The translations under genes and the position numbers were made by a program. Of a stretch of 64,000 nt of DNA, positions 52,678-61,976 are shown one piece after another. The stretch lies in the NCBI RefSeq assembly GCF_900101885.1, contig NZ_FNAN01000001.1:248001-312000 (forward strand), given 5' to 3'. The stretch is from Dyadobacter soli. Its GTDB lineage: Bacteria > Bacteroidota > Bacteroidia > Cytophagales > Spirosomataceae. The notes under the pieces are model-generated. The model saw only the letters and a program-made list of their open reading frames with translations, did no database searches and was not told where the DNA came from. Position 1 is the first letter of the stretch. Each line of letters begins with the position of its first letter.

Positions 52678-53688
52678 ATGAACACACCATTATCCAAAGA
52701 AATGCTTTTCACCTACTTCTCGGGCCAGGCTACGGTGCTGCAAAAGCAGCTGATCGAAGAATGGCTCGGCGAACCGGGCAATGTGGAACGCTATTTCGAA
52801 TGGTTGCAGGAATGGGAAAACGGTCATCCGCAGTTTTTGCCGGATGTGGAACAGGCATTCAAGCATGTGCAGACAATGCTGGAAGGGCCGCCGGCAAGCG
52901 GTGATTCCGCTCGGGAAAGCAAAGGTACGGTGCCGCTCCGGTGGCGGAACTGGCTTCGTGTGGCGGCTGCCGTATTGCTGATGGCAGGTGCAGGAGGGTA
53001 TTTTTACCACGATGCGCTCATTTACCGGCATTACCGCACCGGTTATGCCCAAAGCCGGACCGTTGCGCTCAACGACGGAAGCCGCGTATCGCTTTTACCC
53101 AATTCCGATCTGAAACTGCTCCGGTGGGGCTTCGGGCGTATTGGGAGGGACGTGTACCTCACCGGCGAGGCCGGATTTGTGGTCACACACCAGGTCGATC
53201 ATCAGCCATTTACAGTCTACACGCTCGATCACGGGAAGGTAACCGTGCTCGGCACCGAGTTTTTTGTGTATACCCGCAAAAAAGGCACGCAGGTGGTTTT
53301 GAGCAAAGGAAAAGTACAGATTTCCTCAGCGGAAATGGCTGTTCCGCTCGATATGAAACCCGGCGAAAAGGCCTCCGTCGCGACAGACGGCAAAATCGCA
53401 ATACAACCGCTTACCGTTACGGAGCTGAAAGACCCGGTGACCTGGCAGGAGCATCATTTCCACTTCGACCATACCACACTCGCTGACGCCAGCCGTGAAC
53501 TGAATGCGGTTTTCGGACTGGAAATAATGGTGACCGACCCGGCGCTGGCTGCCCGACAGGTAACGGGCACGTTCAAGGCACGGCAGGCCGACGAGCTGCT
53601 GTCGGTGCTGTCCGAAATGCTCGACATGCGCGTGCAGGTCGAAGCCGGCCAGGTACGCCTCATTCCCGATTCAACTGACACCAATTAG
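52678..53688 (+). CDS. FecR-family anti-sigma factor
   Basis: 336 residues, 12 bp after the sigma gene. Cytoplasmic N-terminus that holds the sigma factor (FTYFSGQATVLQKQLIEEWL), one transmembrane helix at about 94-112 (LRVAAAVLLMAGAGGYFY), periplasmic FecR domain (TVALNDGSRVSLLPNSDLKL; YLTGEAGFVVTHQVDHQPFT; VTVLGTEFFVYTRKKGTQVV) and the C-terminal DUF4974 domain (HFDHTTLADASRELNAVFGL). It transmits the signal from the STN domain of the next gene to the sigma factor. Confidence 0.93.
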   Translation: MNTPLSKEMLFTYFSGQATVLQKQLIEEWLGEPGNVERYFEWLQEWENGHPQFLPDVEQAFKHVQTMLEGPPASGDSARESKGTVPLRWRNWLRVAAAVLLMAGAGGYFYHDALIYRHYRTGYAQSRTVALNDGSRVSLLPNSDLKLLRWGFGRIGRDVYLTGEAGFVVTHQVDHQPFTVYTLDHGKVTVLGTEFFVYTRKKGTQVVLSKGKVQISSAEMAVPLDMKPGEKASVATDGKIAIQPLTVTELKDPVTWQEHHFHFDHTTLADASRELNAVFGLEIMVTDPALAARQVTGTFKARQADELLSVLSEMLDMRVQVEAGQVRLIPDSTDTN

Positions 53689-53718
53689 ACCCTTTTAACT
53701 AACCAACCAAACGCTACC

Positions 53719-56700
53719 ATGAACCCACATGTACCTTTGGCAAAGGCATTTGGCCTTTACGCCATGCTCAGCTTGTGTCCCCCGCCGGGATTCGGGCAGT
53801 TGCTGGCATCGGCACAGCCCACGCAGACCGAAGCGCGGCAGACACAGCCCGTACGCCTGCGCGACGCGTTGCTGAAACTGAAAGAGCGCTACGGCGCCGA
53901 CATTCTCTTCGAGGAGAAGCTGCTGGACGATCTCAAAGTTTCGTCTACGGCCGTGAATCCGGCAAGAACGCTGGAACAGAACCTGGATGCGCTGCTGGCT
54001 TCCACCGGTTTGAAATACAAGAAAATCAAGGACAATACTTATGTGCTGCTGGCAACGAAAGAGCGCCGTAAGAAAGAAAATGCCGTGCCGGCCCGTGAAA
54101 GTTCAGCATTGCCGCAGGACAACAGCCCGCTGGCGTCGCTCGCACCCGTAACACGCACGGAGGCCGCCGAATCGACGGTTCGGGGCACGGTCGTTGATGC
54201 GAAAGGCGAGCCGCTGATCGGCGTGAGCGTGCTCGTAAAAGGCACAACACGCGGCACGGCGACGGACGTGGCCGGCAAGTATGAGATCCTCGCCGACGAT
54301 GCTTCGGCGGTACTGGTTTTCTCATTTGTAGGTTATGTGCGGAAGGAAGTGGTGGTGGGTGCGCAGTCGGAAATCAATGTTACCCTCGCGGAAGACACGC
54401 AGAACCTTTCGGAAGTGGTCGTGACTGCGTTGGGTATCAAGCGCGACAAGCGTGCATTGGGGTATTCTGTCCAGGAAATCGGCGGCGATGCGGTCAGTAC
54501 GGCCAAAGAGGCTAACCTTGCCACCACGCTGGCCGGAAAAATGGCGGGCGTGCAGGTGACGCGGTCGGCCAACGGGGCCGGCGGGTCGTCGCGGGTGGTG
54601 ATCCGGGGCTCCAATTCGCTGGTCGGCAACAGCCAGCCGCTGTACGTGATCGACGGTATCCCGATGGACAACAGCAACCCCAATGCGCCGTCGTCCACGG
54701 GTGGGATCGATTACGGGGATGGTATTTCCAATATCAATCCGGAAGACGTGGAATCGATATCGGTGCTGAAAGGACCTAACGCGGCGGCGCTGTACGGCCA
54801 GCGCGGTAGCAACGGGGTGGTACTGATCACGACCAAATCCGGTAAATCCAGAAAAGGTATCGGTATCAGATACGGCATCGATTATTCCGTCGGCGACGCA
54901 TTGGTACTGCCTGATTTTCAGGACGAATACGGCCAGGGGCTCGACGGCGCGTTTACGCATTTCCGCGGCAACGACGGCAAAATCTACACCTGGGCGGCAG
55001 CGCAGGCAGGGAATATCCAGGGAATGCCGAAGGTCAGCGGCGGTCGCGACCGCTTTACGCGTGCGAGCTGGGGCGCGCGTATGGATGGGCAGCAATATGA
55101 AGATCAATGGGGGAATGTGCTCAGTTTCTCCCCGCAGCCAAATACCTTCCAAACCTTTTTCAGAAAGGAAAAGCAACTGGTGAACAACCTGAGCCTGGAA
55201 GGGGGTAATGACAATATCAACTACCGGCTTTCATACGGAAATACCAACATCGATGGCTACACGCCGGGTAACACATTGAAACGCAATAATGTAAACCTGC
55301 GCACCGTAGCCAAGATCACTCCCAAGCTGGAACTGGACGTGAAAGCCAACTATATAGGTCAGAAAGGTGCCAATCGCCCGACGGTCTCCGACGCGAGCGA
55401 TAACCCGGCCTACCTGTTCATCAGCCAGCCGCGCAGCATGCCCATGAGCATTCTGGCCAACTCGGCATGGACGGCCGAGGATGTGGCGAAGCAACTGGGC
55501 TATGGTACCGTGCCGTTTGTAGGGATGGAAAAGACTTATGCTACCAATTCGTCGACCGCGAATCCATACTGGACCGTCGATCATACGCGCAATTCCGACG
55601 ACCGCCAGCGGCTGCTCGGGCTGATCCGCCTGAGTTACCAGTTCAACGACTGGATCCGGCTCACCGCGAAGACCGGTACCGACTTCTACACCGACCAGCG
55701 CCTGCGCTACCGCGAAAAAGGTACCTACCAGAGCGCCAACCGAAACGGGGATATTTCGGAGCAGGTGACCCGCGTGCGGGAAGACAACAGCGATATCCTG
55801 CTCTCGCTGACCCCGCAGCTGACCAAGGACATTTCCTTAGGCCTGAACCTCGGTGCCAACCACCAGAAATTCTATTCGCGGACCACGGGCAACACCGGTA
55901 GCGAGTTTATCGTGCCCGGCTTGTACGCGATCAATAACACGCTGATCAATTCCTATGTGTTCGGTCTGACGGAATCGTCGATCAACTCGGTCTATTTGTC
56001 GGGGCAGGTTGGGTTTAAGGAATACCTTTTCCTTGATTTTTCGGCACGCAACGACTGGTCTTCGACGCTTTCACCCGAAAACAACTCGTTCTTTTACCCG
56101 GCGGTGAGCGCGAGTTTTGTGATTACCGATGCATTCAATATCCGGAGCAATACATTGAGTTTTCTCAAACTTCGTGCTTCGGTGGCGCAGGCGGGAAGCT
56201 CGGGTTCGCCCTACCAGCTCACTGGTACGTACTCGCTGGACCAGGTTGCGCATGGCGGCGTTCCGCTGTCGTCCTTCTCGTCGACCATTCCCGATCCCAA
56301 TCTGAAAAACGAGCTGACGACCTCCGTCGAGTTCGGGGTGGAGGCGCGGTTTTTCAAGAACCGGGCGGGGCTGGCATTTGCCTACTATAATGCGTCAACC
56401 AAAAACCAGATCCTGGATGTGCCCCTGCCGCCGTCGAGTACATTTGCCTCCCGGCGGATCAATGCGGGTGAAATCCGTAACCGCGGTGTGGAGCTGACCC
56501 TGAATGGTACGCCCATTAAAACGGCTGACGGTTTCACCTGGGATGCGACATTCAATTTTTCCAGAAACCGTAACCAGGTGGTGGCGCTCGCGGAAGGTGT
56601 GGATACCTACGTGCTTGGTGCCGACAGAGGCGTGAATGTGGTAGCCGAGCCCGGCAAACCCTTCGGTACCATTGTAGGAAATGGTTTCCAATGGCTCCGT

Positions 56701-57354
56701 GATGATAACGGGAACCGGCTGATCGATCCCGCGACCGGTTTGCCCCTGAAATCCAATTCCAAGATCCTTTACGAACTGGGCAATGCATTGCCGAACTGGA
56801 TAGGCGGTTTCAACAACACCTTCCGCTACAAAGGCCTTAGCTTGTCCGGATTGTTCGATATCAGCCAGGGCGGCAAGATTTACTCACAAAGCTTGCGCGA
56901 AGAGCTGGTATACGGCACAATCAAGAAAACGCTGCCGGGCCGTGACGGTACCTACGTGGCCGATGGGGTAGTGGCTTCCAAATCCGAAAACGGAACGTGG
57001 GTCGGTACCGGACAGGCGAATACGAAGCAGGTGAAAGCGCAGGAATACTGGAATGTGGTGGCACCCGACAAGGACAACGTCATCCCCGAAGAAATGCTCA
57101 ACGACGCAAGTTACATCATGTTTCGCGAGCTGACATTGAACTACCAGCTGCCCAACACACTTGTCAGCCGCACGCCATTCAAGGGTATCCGTGCGGGCAT
57201 TTACGGACGTAACCTCTTTTATCTGCAACGCAAGACGGAAGGTTTTGCGCCGGAGGCTTCTTCCTTCAATGTCAATAACTCGTCGCTTGGGCTCGAATCC
57301 ACCGCATTGCCATTGCTGCGGTATTTCGGGGTCAGCCTGAATGTGGAGTTGTAA
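53719..57354 (+). CDS. SusC/RagA-family transporter with STN signalling domain
   Basis: 1,211 residues. After the signal peptide comes a secretin/TonB N-terminal (STN) domain at about 46-112 (RLRDALLKLKERYGADILFE; LEQNLDALLASTGLKYKKIK), a linker, the carboxypeptidase-D-like domain (VRGTVVDAKGEPLIGVSVLV), the plug (LSEVVVTALGIKRDKRALGY; IRGSNSLVGNSQPLYVIDGI; AAALYGQRGSNGVVLITTKS) and the barrel to YFGVSLNVEL. The STN domain contacts the FecR protein encoded just upstream, so this transporter is both importer and sensor. Variant signature VVVTALGI in place of VVVIGYG is common for the STN class. Confidence 0.95.
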   Translation: MNPHVPLAKAFGLYAMLSLCPPPGFGQLLASAQPTQTEARQTQPVRLRDALLKLKERYGADILFEEKLLDDLKVSSTAVNPARTLEQNLDALLASTGLKYKKIKDNTYVLLATKERRKKENAVPARESSALPQDNSPLASLAPVTRTEAAESTVRGTVVDAKGEPLIGVSVLVKGTTRGTATDVAGKYEILADDASAVLVFSFVGYVRKEVVVGAQSEINVTLAEDTQNLSEVVVTALGIKRDKRALGYSVQEIGGDAVSTAKEANLATTLAGKMAGVQVTRSANGAGGSSRVVIRGSNSLVGNSQPLYVIDGIPMDNSNPNAPSSTGGIDYGDGISNINPEDVESISVLKGPNAAALYGQRGSNGVVLITTKSGKSRKGIGIRYGIDYSVGDALVLPDFQDEYGQGLDGAFTHFRGNDGKIYTWAAAQAGNIQGMPKVSGGRDRFTRASWGARMDGQQYEDQWGNVLSFSPQPNTFQTFFRKEKQLVNNLSLEGGNDNINYRLSYGNTNIDGYTPGNTLKRNNVNLRTVAKITPKLELDVKANYIGQKGANRPTVSDASDNPAYLFISQPRSMPMSILANSAWTAEDVAKQLGYGTVPFVGMEKTYATNSSTANPYWTVDHTRNSDDRQRLLGLIRLSYQFNDWIRLTAKTGTDFYTDQRLRYREKGTYQSANRNGDISEQVTRVREDNSDILLSLTPQLTKDISLGLNLGANHQKFYSRTTGNTGSEFIVPGLYAINNTLINSYVFGLTESSINSVYLSGQVGFKEYLFLDFSARNDWSSTLSPENNSFFYPAVSASFVITDAFNIRSNTLSFLKLRASVAQAGSSGSPYQLTGTYSLDQVAHGGVPLSSFSSTIPDPNLKNELTTSVEFGVEARFFKNRAGLAFAYYNASTKNQILDVPLPPSSTFASRRINAGEIRNRGVELTLNGTPIKTADGFTWDATFNFSRNRNQVVALAEGVDTYVLGADRGVNVVAEPGKPFGTIVGNGFQWLRDDNGNRLIDPATGLPLKSNSKILYELGNALPNWIGGFNNTFRYKGLSLSGLFDISQGGKIYSQSLREELVYGTIKKTLPGRDGTYVADGVVASKSENGTWVGTGQANTKQVKAQEYWNVVAPDKDNVIPEEMLNDASYIMFRELTLNYQLPNTLVSRTPFKGIRAGIYGRNLFYLQRKTEGFAPEASSFNVNNSSLGLESTALPLLRYFGVSLNVEL

Positions 57355-57380
57355 TTATTCAAACCGGAAATTTTTGAGAA

Positions 57381-58880
57381 ATGAAAAATATCATCCCATC
57401 GATCCTGCTCACCGGTGCGATATGCCTTACACAGGCCTGCACCGGCGATTTTGAGGAAATAAATACACCGCCCACGTCCGTCACGACGGTGGACCCCGGC
57501 CTGCTGCTTTCGAAAGTGCAGAAAGACGCTGCTTTTTCGGAAGGATATGAGGTACCCAACAGCCAGTACGGCTCCTGGATCCAGCAATGGGCGGGCGGCG
57601 TGCTGGTGTCGAGCTCCCGGTATATCGAGCAAAGCGACAATAATACCTGGGACGCACATTATACCTTGATCCGTAACATCAGCCAGGTCCGCAACGAAGT
57701 TTTGAAAGGGAAGGAAAACGACCCGAGCGGCCGGAGCAAGCTGGCCATCGCCCGCATTGTCGAAATATCGGTATGGCAGCGTCTCACCGACCTTTTCGGC
57801 GACGTGCCATATTCCGGCACAGCCCTCGGCCCGACGGAAGTGAATACGAAGCCTGCATTCGATACGCAGGAATCGATTTACAAGTCGCTCATTAACGACC
57901 TGAATGCGGCCATGGCGCAGCTTACCCCCGGCGATGCGAGCTACGGAAGTGCGGATTTTTATTACAAAGGCGACATTGGAAAGTGGAAAAAGTATGCCAA
58001 TTCGCTGAAAATGAGGCTGGGAATGCGCATTCGTTACGCCGACCCTGCATTGGCACAAAAGACGGTGACCGAAGCGATGGGCCAGCCGCTGCTGGAAAGC
58101 GCCGCCGATGACGCAACCGTACCGACCTACAACAATGCCACCAATGCCAACGTGCATCCGGTATTGAACCAGTTTTTGGCCGGAAGCCCCGATTTGAAAT
58201 ACCTCGCCGATGCATTTGTTACCCAATTGGTTACCACGAGCGATCCGCGCCTGCCGCGCATAGCGCAGCCGAGCGTCAATTCCGTGAAAGCGGGCACACC
58301 CGCATACAAGGGCATAGGCGTGGCATTGACCGACGAAATACTGAAAACCATCATCAAAGACGATTACAGTACCGTTTCGACGCTCACATTCTTCAACCGC
58401 GATTACAGTCCGGCGATACCTTGCATGGTGATGTCGTTTGCCGACGTCTCGTTCTATAAAGCGGAAGCTGCGCTGGAAGGGTGGGGCGGAACCGCGGCGG
58501 AGGCCGAGAAATACTACCAGGACGGCGTGAAAGCGGCATTGGCGCAAGCGCCGTACAATGTGACGACCGTGCCTGCTGCTTTTGAAAAGGAATTGTCGTT
58601 TACCGGCCTTACCAAAGAGCAGAAGCTGGCAAAAATAGGGGCGCAAAAATGGATCCAGCTTTTCGGACGTTCCTACGAAGCGTTTATCGAATGGCGGAGA
58701 ATGGGTTATCCCACGTTGAAACCCGGCCCGTTCCAGGGGTCAACCGGCGGTACCATCCCGCGGAGGACGATCTACTCGTCACGCGAGGCGCTGCTCAACA
58801 AAGCGAATTATGAACAGGCGGTAGGTCGGTTGTCGAATGGCGATTCCTATGTTTCCAAAGTGTGGTGGGATAAAAAGTGA
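57381..58880 (+). CDS. SusD/RagB-family nutrient-binding lipoprotein (SusD_2 type)
   Basis: 499 residues with a lipoprotein signal (SILLTGAICLTQAC, Cys22). Features of the SusD-like_2 group: DFEEINTPPTSVTTVDPGLL, SQYGSWIQQWAGGVLVSSSR, VEISVWQRLTDLFGDVPYSG, KKYANSLKMRLGMRIRYADP and KWIQLFGRSYEAFIEWRRMG. Partner of the STN-containing SusC 26 bp upstream. A terminator-like hairpin follows, so the sigma-FecR-SusC-SusD set forms one unit. Confidence 0.94.
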   Translation: MKNIIPSILLTGAICLTQACTGDFEEINTPPTSVTTVDPGLLLSKVQKDAAFSEGYEVPNSQYGSWIQQWAGGVLVSSSRYIEQSDNNTWDAHYTLIRNISQVRNEVLKGKENDPSGRSKLAIARIVEISVWQRLTDLFGDVPYSGTALGPTEVNTKPAFDTQESIYKSLINDLNAAMAQLTPGDASYGSADFYYKGDIGKWKKYANSLKMRLGMRIRYADPALAQKTVTEAMGQPLLESAADDATVPTYNNATNANVHPVLNQFLAGSPDLKYLADAFVTQLVTTSDPRLPRIAQPSVNSVKAGTPAYKGIGVALTDEILKTIIKDDYSTVSTLTFFNRDYSPAIPCMVMSFADVSFYKAEAALEGWGGTAAEAEKYYQDGVKAALAQAPYNVTTVPAAFEKELSFTGLTKEQKLAKIGAQKWIQLFGRSYEAFIEWRRMGYPTLKPGPFQGSTGGTIPRRTIYSSREALLNKANYEQAVGRLSNGDSYVSKVWWDKK

Positions 58881-58925
58881 CCGCTGTCCATGGTTAAACA
58901 TGCAATCGGCCGTTAAAGAGCAAGT

Positions 58926-58956
58926 GCCCGGGATGTTAAATGTCCCGGGCATTTTG
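58926..58956 (+). terminator. Terminator after the SusD_2 gene
   Basis: Perfect 8-bp stem GCCCGGGA/TCCCGGGC (58926-58933, 58943-58950) with a 9-nt loop, followed by ATTTTGCTTTT, 45 bp after the stop codon. Confidence 0.75.
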
Positions 58957-58994
58957 CTTTTGGTGGTATTCCAATAGTCGAATTAACGGATAAT

Positions 58995-59783
58995 ATGAAA
59001 TTGATAAATTTAAAAAACTTGAAAGTGCTGGTGGGGCTGCTCTTAGGCGCGAGTACCGCCATCGCACAGACGGCGCCCGAACAAATGGACCTTTACCTAT
59101 TGATAGGGCAGTCCAACATGGCCGGACGTGGCACGACGGATGCCGCCTCTCAGCCCGGTTCTCGCAAAATATGGGCCATTAACCGCCAGAATGAATGGAA
59201 AATCGCCGCTGATCCCCTGCATCAGGACAAACCGACCGTCGTGGGCGTGGGCCCGGGCCTTACTTTCGCGCAGGAAATCCTCAAAAAACACCCTGAGCGC
59301 CCGATCGGCCTCATTCCATGCGCGGTAGGCGGCAGCGGCATCGACGACTGGCTGCCCGGCGCTAAGCATGAACAAACCGGGATTTACGCCTACGACGAAA
59401 TGTTAGCCCGCGTGAAAGAGGCACAAAAACGGGGAACGATCAAAGGCATTATCTGGCACCAGGGCGAGTCCGACAGTTCGCCGCAGAAAAAGGACGCTTA
59501 CGCTGAGAAACTGGCCGATTTTTTCAAGCGCCTTCGCCGGGATACGCATACCGAGAACGTGCCGCTGGTAGTGGGAACGCTCGGTAATTTTTATCTGGCC
59601 AAAAACCCGGACGCAGCATTCATCAACGCTGTGATCACCGATTATGCCAAAAAGAACAAGCTGGTTTCCCTCGCATCAGCCGCCGGCCTGACCCACAAAG
59701 GCGACGACACGCATTTCGACACCGCCTCCGCAAGGGAACTAGGCAAAAGATACGCCGAAGCATTGCAACGCCAGGCCCCGTAA
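58995..59783 (+). CDS. Secreted SASA-domain acetylesterase (sialate O-acetylesterase/CE6-like)
   Basis: 262 residues with a signal peptide (VLVGLLLGASTAIAQ). SGNH-type esterase of the SASA family: nucleophile Ser40 in LIGQSNMAG, oxyanion block VGGSGIDDW, WHQGESDSS, and the Asp/His pair in GDDTHFD (Asp237/238, His240). These enzymes remove O-acetyl groups from sialic acids, xylan or pectin. Directly following a SusCD unit, it probably deacetylates the glycan taken up by that unit. Confidence 0.88.
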   Translation: MKLINLKNLKVLVGLLLGASTAIAQTAPEQMDLYLLIGQSNMAGRGTTDAASQPGSRKIWAINRQNEWKIAADPLHQDKPTVVGVGPGLTFAQEILKKHPERPIGLIPCAVGGSGIDDWLPGAKHEQTGIYAYDEMLARVKEAQKRGTIKGIIWHQGESDSSPQKKDAYAEKLADFFKRLRRDTHTENVPLVVGTLGNFYLAKNPDAAFINAVITDYAKKNKLVSLASAAGLTHKGDDTHFDTASARELGKRYAEALQRQAP

Positions 59784-59904
59784 CGCAAAGGTGCAGCGCA
59801 CCGCAATACTTATAGGGTGAACAGCATCATTTTTCGTCATTATTATATCACGATATAAATTCAAAAACATAACCAGAACCTCACTAACCTCACCGCCATT
59901 TTTC

Positions 59905-60783
59905 ATGAAAATTAAACATTTATCGCTTCGCGGGGCATTCCATGCGGCACTCTTCGCGGCTGTGGCTTGCGGATCTCCGGCTTTGGCCCAGAAAGGTAAA
60001 CCGCTTTTTCCCGATCAGCCGGGAATGGTTTCCTACACGTTCAGAAACAGCCTTTCTAAAAATACAGCGGCCACATTGGATACAATCAAGGCGCTGAAAA
60101 TTACCGACATGGAGTTCTCCAGTCTGTTTGGCAAGACGGCGGCCGAGCTGCGCAAGCTGCTCGATGAACGCGGGATCAAATGCTCCTCGTTCGGGGTAGG
60201 GTATGACGATGCGCTGAACAAGACCCAGGAAGTGGGTAATAATGCCAAAGCATTGGGCGCGAACTTCGTACGCGTGGCCTGGGTGCCTCACAAAGGCCCT
60301 TTTACGTTGGAAATGGCTGAAAAAACAGTCGCAGATTTCAACAAGATCGGCAAGCAGCTGAAAGACGAGTTCGGCCTCACATTTTGCTACCATAACCACG
60401 GCTACGAGTTCGAAAAGCACGGCGATGGCACGCTCATGGATTATATTATCCAAAAAACCGATCCGAAATACGTCAGCTTCGAGCTCGATATGCTCTGGAC
60501 CTTCTTCCCCGGCCAGGACCCGGCCGCATTGATCAGCAAATACCCCGACCGTTTCAAACTCATGCATATGAAAGATTTGAAAAAAGGCATAACGGGCAAT
60601 ATGTCGGGCGGAACGCCGGTGGAGAACGACGTGGCATTAGGTACCGGGCAAATCGACATTCCCGCCGTGCTGAAAGCCGCCAGAAAAGCAGGCCTCAAAC
60701 ATTACTACATCGAGGACGAAAGCCCAAGCTACGCGACGCAGGTACCGCAATCGATCGCTTATTTGAAGAGTTTGAAATATTAA
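59905..60783 (+). CDS. Secreted sugar isomerase/epimerase-like TIM-barrel protein
   Basis: 292 residues with a signal peptide (AALFAAVACGSPALAQ). Xylose-isomerase-like barrel: GMVSYTFRNSLSKNTAATLD, ANFVRVAWVPHKGPFTLEMA, GLTFCYHNHGYEF, YVSFELDMLWTFFPGQDPAA, FKLMHMKDLKKG and KHYYIEDESPSYATQV. The metal ligands expected for the fold (His in NHG, Asp in ELDML, His in MHMKD, Glu in IEDE) are present. It differs from the 50.6-kb relative in having a cleavable signal. Periplasmic members often sit with oxidoreductases of 3-keto-sugar metabolism; the substrate here is not known. Confidence 0.87.
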   Translation: MKIKHLSLRGAFHAALFAAVACGSPALAQKGKPLFPDQPGMVSYTFRNSLSKNTAATLDTIKALKITDMEFSSLFGKTAAELRKLLDERGIKCSSFGVGYDDALNKTQEVGNNAKALGANFVRVAWVPHKGPFTLEMAEKTVADFNKIGKQLKDEFGLTFCYHNHGYEFEKHGDGTLMDYIIQKTDPKYVSFELDMLWTFFPGQDPAALISKYPDRFKLMHMKDLKKGITGNMSGGTPVENDVALGTGQIDIPAVLKAARKAGLKHYYIEDESPSYATQVPQSIAYLKSLKY

Positions 60784-60853
60784 TACTGGCCGCAATAGGT
60801 TGCGTAGCTGCGTCAGTTCCGGAGTAACCTACTGTTTCTAGCAATGGTCATCT

Positions 60854-60920
60854 AAAACGTTTGGCTCCGGAGGAGCACCCTGGGCAAGTCCCGGGATGCT
60901 CCTCCGGAGCCAAACGTTTT
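60854..60920. repeat. Large perfect hairpin with 24-bp arms
   Basis: Arms 60854-60877 and 60897-60920 (core GGCTCCGGAGGAGC/GCTCCTCCGGAGCC, flanked by AAAACGTTT/AAACGTTTT) are perfectly complementary, with a 19-nt loop that itself contains CCC/GGG pairs. It lies between the plus-strand isomerase gene and the convergent cupin gene. The A4/T4 ends allow it to act as a two-way terminator. Preceded at 60832 by CTGTTTCTAGCAA, which recurs at 61559. Confidence 0.85.
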
Positions 60921-61003
60921 ACGTACTGGACAATGCAATAAATAGGTGGCCTCTCCGAGGCGTTTTCCAGACGCAGCGCTTGGCCAGACTTTTTACTCCG
61001 AAA

Positions 61004-61453
61004 CTATTTCTTGGCTGCCTTTGCAGGGTATTCGGGCGTGTAGGCGTTGCGGCCGTCTTTTATTAAAAATAGCAACAGCACGCGGGAAGGCTTGTCGGTG
61101 AGCTGGTTAGCCGCCAGCGAATGCAGCACATTTCTTTTCTCGAAAAACATCTGGCCCGCTTTGTAAACAACCGGCGCCGCATGGTCGAGCCCGATTTGCA
61201 CTTCTCCTTCCAGGATATACCCGAAAAGATCGCAGTCGTGGCGGTGGCTAACCGTATCCTTCGCACCGGGTGCGATGGTCATCACCGACGATTCGAGTTT
61301 GTAACCTTTAAGTTCCGCATCGGTAAGCCACTCATTGCGAACGGTTTGAAACTGAAACGGGTCGGCAGTCGCATTGGGTTTGGAATGTTCATGCTGCGCA
61401 AAAGCCGGAAATGCGGCAAATGCCAGCATTGAAAGAAGCATGGTGGTTCGCAT
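61004..61453 (-). CDS. Secreted single-domain cupin protein
   Basis: 149 residues with a signal peptide (LLSMLAFAAFPAFAQ). Cupin motif 1 is KDTVSHRHDCDLFGYILEGE (two His, then Glu at the end), motif 2 is QMFFEKRNVLHSLAANQ (His). A metal-binding barrel in the periplasm, function unknown; the class is common in Bacteroidota next to oxidoreductases. No signature points to a specific substrate. Confidence 0.85.
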   Translation of the reverse strand: MRTTMLLSMLAFAAFPAFAQHEHSKPNATADPFQFQTVRNEWLTDAELKGYKLESSVMTIAPGAKDTVSHRHDCDLFGYILEGEVQIGLDHAAPVVYKAGQMFFEKRNVLHSLAANQLTDKPSRVLLLFLIKDGRNAYTPEYPAKAAKK

Positions 61454-61618
61454 TGGTAATTGGGTTAGGTGAGTGAGCCAATATAAATAGGGCTCCGGCG
61501 AGCGCGGTAGTCCAATCGAAAGATAGTTGCTAGTCCGTTTCGTGGTTCCGAGAGACCCCTGTTTCTAGCAAATGTGTGACCGTCCATGGTCATCACCCAA
61601 TATCGGTACCACACAATC

Positions 61619-61650
61619 CATCGGCGGTCCGCGGTCGGCCGTCGGCGGTC
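61619..61650. repeat. GACCGCC-family repeat, single inverted copy
   Basis: ATCGGCGGTCCGCGGTCGGC and on: one inverted unit of the family seen at 2811-2944 and 10534-10658, here without a pairing partner. Confidence 0.7.
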
Positions 61651-61755
61651 AAATCCGCACTCCCGCGCTCCCGCAATCTCCCTACGAAATCCCCCAATGT
61701 GCAAATTGTCCAGCTAAACCGGCAAATTGTATAAGCGTAACTGTCGCCGGGCGGC

Positions 61756-61763
61756 TACTTTTG
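61756..61763 (+). promoter_or_regulatory. -7 element candidate (TACTTTTG) for the TonB receptor
   Basis: Exact TAnnTTTG match, giving a start of transcription near 61770 and a long leader of about 250 nt. No exact -33 TTTG at the usual distance. Confidence 0.45.
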
Positions 61764-61768
61764 TGGCG

Positions 61769-61790
61769 TTATTTAGAATAAGTCTACTTA
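61769..61790. promoter_or_regulatory. Fur-box-like dyad overlapping the predicted transcription start
   Basis: TTATTTAGAATAAGTCTACTT: the half-sites TAGA and TCTA (61774-61777, 61783-61786) are inverted around a 5-bp centre in an AT-rich frame, like iron-regulated operators. The match is partial. Position at the presumed start site would allow repression of the receptor gene. Confidence 0.35.
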
Positions 61791-61947
61791 CTAATAAAAT
61801 AACTCAATAAGTTGTTCGAAAAGTACAGTGCGGTTTGCTCTTCCTTACGCTACTATCATTTTGAAATGTTGCAATAACCCTCAAAAAACTGAAAGCATGA
61901 ATTAACCACTATCTGAAATCCCCCCGAAGACATCAATTCAAAGTAAA

Positions 61948-61976
61948 AAACCGGATGGCTGGTACCCACCCGGTTT
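61948..61976 (+). other. Leader hairpin upstream of the TonB receptor
   Basis: AAACCGG/CCGGTTT (7 bp, partly extended by TGG/CCA) with GGTACC inside, 47 bp before the ATG. No T run follows, so it is not an obvious terminator; it may affect translation or mRNA stability. Confidence 0.4.
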
